64,000 nt of DNA, from positions 1-64,000 of the forward strand of contig NZ_CZJT01000082.1 of the NCBI RefSeq assembly GCF_900010755.1, given 5' to 3'. Under the pieces are notes generated by a model, which worked only from the letters and a program-made list of their open reading frames with translations, had not been told where the DNA came from and searched no databases. The DNA is from Paeniglutamicibacter antarcticus. GTDB taxonomy: Bacteria > Actinomycetota > Actinomycetes > Actinomycetales > Micrococcaceae. Made by a program: the position numbers and the translations under genes. Positions 61,754-64,000 of this stretch are shown piece by piece. Position 1 is the stretch's first letter. The number at the start of each line of letters is the position of its first letter.

Positions 61754-61936
61754 ATGACGACCACCAGATTTAGCGTTGTGGTGGGCTTGGTGCTGGGCTC
61801 CGTTTGGGTTTTCGGCGGATTCTGGAACATGGTGTTGGTAGCCCTCGTGAGTCTTCTTGCCTATGGAATCGGCCGCGTTCTTGAAGGACGCGTCGACCTG
61901 CAGGAAGTCGTTGGACGCCTGCAGGGCAGGCGTTGA
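61754..61936 (+). CDS. DUF2273 small membrane protein
   Basis: A 60-residue protein with two helices, VVVGLVLGSVWVFGGFWNMVL and LVSLLAYGIGRVLEGRVDLQEV. It matches DUF2273 (YloU/AmaP-neighbour family), often encoded between Asp23 genes. It starts four bases after the Asp23 stop and probably helps anchor the Asp23 layer. Confidence 0.85.
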   Translation: MTTTRFSVVVGLVLGSVWVFGGFWNMVLVALVSLLAYGIGRVLEGRVDLQEVVGRLQGRR

Positions 61937-61938
61937 GC

Positions 61939-62310
61939 ATGGATCCGGAAGCCGTCGACCCGGCACACCGCGGACGGCTGACTATCAATGAACGGGTGGT
62001 CTCCCGCATTGCCGCCAAATCGGCAGCAATGCACCCGCTGGTGGGCGCGCGCAGCGGCGGCCTACTGGGCATCGGCGAAAAGAACGACTTTGAGGCCTTG
62101 CCCCCGGTAGACGTCACGCTCGCCGGGAGCAAGGCATCGGTCACCCTGAAGATCGGCGTCCGTTTTCCAGTGGATCTTCGCAGTGTCAGTGAGCAGGTGC
62201 GTGGAAAAGTCGTTGACGATTTGTTGCGGTTGGCGGCCGTCACCGCGGCGCCGGTAGACATCGAGATTCACTGGCTGGAAGGCGCCCCGGCACCAAGGAA
62301 AGTCTTATGA
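61939..62310 (+). CDS. Asp23-like protein, second copy
   Basis: A 123-residue protein with an Asp23-type core: RLTINERVVSRIAAKSAAMHPLV, then VDVTLAGSKASVTLKIGVRFPVDLRSVSEQVRGKVVDDLLRLAAVTAAPVDIEIHWLE. The sequence is more divergent than the first Asp23, so it may be a partner subunit in the layer. ATG at 61939 is preferred over a TTG at 61933 that overlaps the previous stop. It overlaps the next gene by four bases. Confidence 0.82.
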   Translation: MDPEAVDPAHRGRLTINERVVSRIAAKSAAMHPLVGARSGGLLGIGEKNDFEALPPVDVTLAGSKASVTLKIGVRFPVDLRSVSEQVRGKVVDDLLRLAAVTAAPVDIEIHWLEGAPAPRKVL

Positions 62311-62879
62311 GTACCGAGACCAAGCAATATGAAGGCGCAGCATCCCCGGTGCGCCACAAGGATTCACGCACCACGCGCTGGCTTGCAGTGGTCATAGCCG
62401 CCGTCCTGTTGGCGGTCGTCGCGGCGCTTACGATCATCACCGCACTGGATCGCCTGCGCAACGGGCAATGGTCCTCGATCGTCACCGGGCTTGCCGCAGA
62501 TGAGAACCTGAGATGGGGAAACCCCATGGTCCTGGCGGGTGCGGCGGTCCTTGCCGCGGGCGGCCTACTGCTTCTGCTGAGCGCGCTTCTTCCCGGACCG
62601 GCCGTATTCCTCGACGTTCCCGGAACCGGAACCGTCGAGGCGAAGATCGGCCGGGGTGGCGCCAGCAGGCTCATAGAACACCGGGTGGACGCCCTCGACG
62701 GCGTTTCACGCGTACGCGTAAAGATGCGAGCCAACAAGGTGCGCATCCAGGTCGCCACGCCATTGCGTGAAACCGCCGAGCTGCGGGAACAAGTGCTCCA
62801 CGCTGCGGCAACCACACTCCGGGAAAACCTGTCCAAGCCCACCAGCAAGATCGATGTCCAGATACGGAGCCTGTCATGA
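62307..62879 (+). CDS. DUF6286-type membrane protein of the Asp23 operon
   Basis: A 190-residue protein with two N-terminal helices (WLAVVIAAVLLAVVAALTII, LAGAAVLAAGGLLLLLSAL) and a soluble C-terminal domain of alternating strands and helices (SRLIEHRVDALDGVSRVRVKMRANKVRIQVATPLRE). This agrees with DUF6286, a family that accompanies Asp23 and AmaP in actinobacteria. Overlaps neighbours on both sides by four bases. Role in envelope stress inferred from context. Confidence 0.82.
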   Translation: MSTETKQYEGAASPVRHKDSRTTRWLAVVIAAVLLAVVAALTIITALDRLRNGQWSSIVTGLAADENLRWGNPMVLAGAAVLAAGGLLLLLSALLPGPAVFLDVPGTGTVEAKIGRGGASRLIEHRVDALDGVSRVRVKMRANKVRIQVATPLRETAELREQVLHAAATTLRENLSKPTSKIDVQIRSLS

Positions 62880-63523
62880 GCAACGGCCATGGTCGAGCAA
62901 ACCGCGTGGCCCTGGCGCTATTCGGCGTCGTGCTGCTGGGTGTGGCGGTCTGGGTTTCATGGGCGCGGATCGCAGGCTTCTTGCGTCTGGGCGTCAGCGA
63001 ATCGGTGGAACAGACCTGGGCGGCGGATCCGGGCCGGCGCGTCCTGGACGTGCCCGGACAATGGGCGGAAGAACCGTGGTTTGCCGTGTTGCTGCTCGCG
63101 GCAGGTGTTCTCCTGCTGGTCCTCGCGGTTTCATGGTTGATCAAGCAACTTCCGCGGGTCTCACGTGCCGGCACCTTGAAGCTCGCGGGTGATCCGGCAA
63201 CCGGTGTCACGCTCATGCAACCGCAGGTGCTGGAGAACGCGCTCAAGAACCTGGCCGAAGAGCACCCTGCGGTGCGCAATGCACAGGTGCAGTTGCAGGG
63301 CAGTGCCACGGCCCCGGGGCTTGAAATGCGGGTCATGGTTGAACCGTGGGCGCGGTTGCCCGAGATCAGCCAGGCATTGGACGATTCCATCGTCCCGGCG
63401 GTACACACAGTGCTGGGACACGAACCCCGGGGCGTTGCGGTGAACTACGTGGTGGCCAGGAAGGCCGCAAACCACGCGCGCACGTCGTCAATCCACAACA
63501 CGGCAACGGAGGTGAATCCATGA
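62876..63523 (+). CDS. amaP: AmaP-like alkaline shock membrane anchor
   Basis: A 215-residue protein with two transmembrane helices (ALALFGVVLLGVAVWVSWAR and EEPWFAVLLLAAGVLLLVLAVSWLI) and a C-terminal cytoplasmic domain with Asp23-like elements (LENALKNLAEEHPAVRNAQVQLQGS and RMVEPWARLPEISQALDDSIVPAVHTVLGHEPRGVAV). This is the AmaP design that ties Asp23 to the membrane. ATGA overlaps on both sides. Family symbol by similarity. Confidence 0.8.
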   Translation: MSNGHGRANRVALALFGVVLLGVAVWVSWARIAGFLRLGVSESVEQTWAADPGRRVLDVPGQWAEEPWFAVLLLAAGVLLLVLAVSWLIKQLPRVSRAGTLKLAGDPATGVTLMQPQVLENALKNLAEEHPAVRNAQVQLQGSATAPGLEMRVMVEPWARLPEISQALDDSIVPAVHTVLGHEPRGVAVNYVVARKAANHARTSSIHNTATEVNP

Positions 63524-63624
63524 GAAACAAGATTCTTTTGGCCTTGGCAATGTGGGGCGCCGGATGGCTGCGGGGGCGCATCCGAAGGCACCGCGGACGT
63601 CCGGTGAACAGCCAAGAGCGTTGA
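63520..63624 (+). CDS. 34-residue membrane-basic peptide gene
   Basis: MRNKILLALAMWGAGWLRGR followed by a basic tail. GGAGGTGAATCC is an excellent ribosome site before the ATG, which overlaps the AmaP-like stop (ATGA). The hydrophobic-then-basic layout fits a small membrane regulator or anchoring peptide. It is too short to recognise by family but the translation signals make it likely to be real. Confidence 0.7.
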   Translation: MRNKILLALAMWGAGWLRGRIRRHRGRPVNSQER

Positions 63625-63678
63625 GATCAGTGTCTGTACCGACTTTAAGAAGAGAATGAATTTAGGAAGCAGGAAAAA

Positions 63679-63942
63679 ATGACGATATTTGGTTGGATTC
63701 TCATTGGTCTCATAGCCGGCGCGTTGGCCAAGGTGATTCTTCCGGGGCGCCAAGGCGGCGGATGGTTCACGACGCTCGCGCTGGGCATCGTCGGGGCGTT
63801 GCTCGGCGGGTTCATCGGCAATGCTGCCTTCGGCTCGGGTCTGCAGGAATTCTTCTCCCTCCAGACATGGCTGCTGGCCATCGGCGGTTCGCTGATTGTC
63901 CTGTTTATCTGGGGCATGATCACCGGCAAGCGCAAGGCCTAG
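63679..63942 (+). CDS. GlsB/YeaQ/YmgE family stress membrane protein
   Basis: An 87-residue protein with three helices. GWILIGLIAGALAKVILPGRQGGGWFTTLALGIVGALLGGFIGNAAFG and the end SLIVLFIWGMITGKRK are the full transglycosylase-associated (GlsB/YeaQ/YmgE) pattern. Members are induced by envelope, acid or general stress and lie in Gls24/Asp23 neighbourhoods, as here. AGGAAAAA stands before the ATG. It closes the stress operon at the window end; sequence from 63943 to 64000 shows nothing else. Confidence 0.88.
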   Translation: MTIFGWILIGLIAGALAKVILPGRQGGGWFTTLALGIVGALLGGFIGNAAFGSGLQEFFSLQTWLLAIGGSLIVLFIWGMITGKRKA

Positions 63943-64000
63943 ACGGTTGATTCCAAGCTCTCACTGGTCGTAAGCGACCAACGGAACGGCGGTTGGGCGC

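Overview
The window is high-GC DNA from an actinobacterium. Codon use, many ATGA/GTGA overlaps, mycothiol-era style FadR/GntR and TetR regulation, a guanidine-III riboswitch, a GuaB1-type protein and an Asp23/DUF2273/AmaP cluster together point to a soil member of the Micrococcaceae (Arthrobacter/Paeniglutamicibacter-like). That placement is inference from gene content; there is no rRNA, tRNA, CRISPR array or transposase in the window.

Layout. 1-711: AT-richer non-coding stretch with hairpins. 712-4465: compatible-solute ABC operon (permease, ATPase, permease, lipoprotein). 4464-6466: an HNH-like zinc protein and a DUF4184 membrane protein. 6740-9771: MacB-like ABC pair and a secreted repeat protein. 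9869-10296: guanidine-III riboswitch with a Gdx/SugE exporter. 10318-11373: a decayed lutC copy, then a RelE-like toxin-antitoxin pair behind a perfect 26-bp palindrome. 11448-17212: lactate utilisation (lutABC, lactate permease, FadR/LldR regulator) with three TGGTCnGACCA operators. 17337-23631: oxidoreductase, DUF1304, TetR, MFS, LysP-like permease, OsmC. 23839-24723: a DUF4190 gene whose 3' end is tandemly repeated as 129-bp cassettes. 24896-27945: MarR, VOC, SDR, LuxR genes.

28003-46473 is the largest functional block: a hydroxyproline/proline-peptide utilisation island. A dipeptide-type ABC importer and a proline iminopeptidase would take up and trim imino-peptides; a 4-hydroxyproline epimerase, a three-subunit D-hydroxyproline dehydrogenase, a DapA-family deaminase and a ketoglutarate-semialdehyde dehydrogenase would convert hydroxyproline to 2-oxoglutarate. 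A second racemase, an ornithine-cyclodeaminase/pyrroline-2-carboxylate-reductase homologue and an AGCS symporter extend it. Four copies of an imperfect palindrome TGCAAT-N5-ATknyA-like (strongest form TGCAAT-N5-ATTGCA) lie in the promoters, the likely targets of the GntR regulator encoded in the block.

46610-59502 is mixed: an RclA-like flavoprotein, a PQQ-type sugar dehydrogenase lipoprotein, a Rieske ferredoxin plus reductase without an oxygenase, an MFS carrier with a small coupled ORF, Lrp and VTT proteins, GuaB1, a DUF1540 metal-binding protein, a MarR remnant, and a YcsG/YcsI-like pair. 59585-63942 is an envelope-stress locus: an ECF sigma factor, a protein that fuses an anti-sigma zinc motif (H-x3-C-x2-C) to an Asp23-like domain, and a small Asp23-like protein, divergent from an Asp23/DUF2273/DUF6286/AmaP operon ending with a 34-residue ORF and a GlsB-type membrane protein. 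The sigma/ZAS-Asp23 arrangement is my best candidate for an under-described system.
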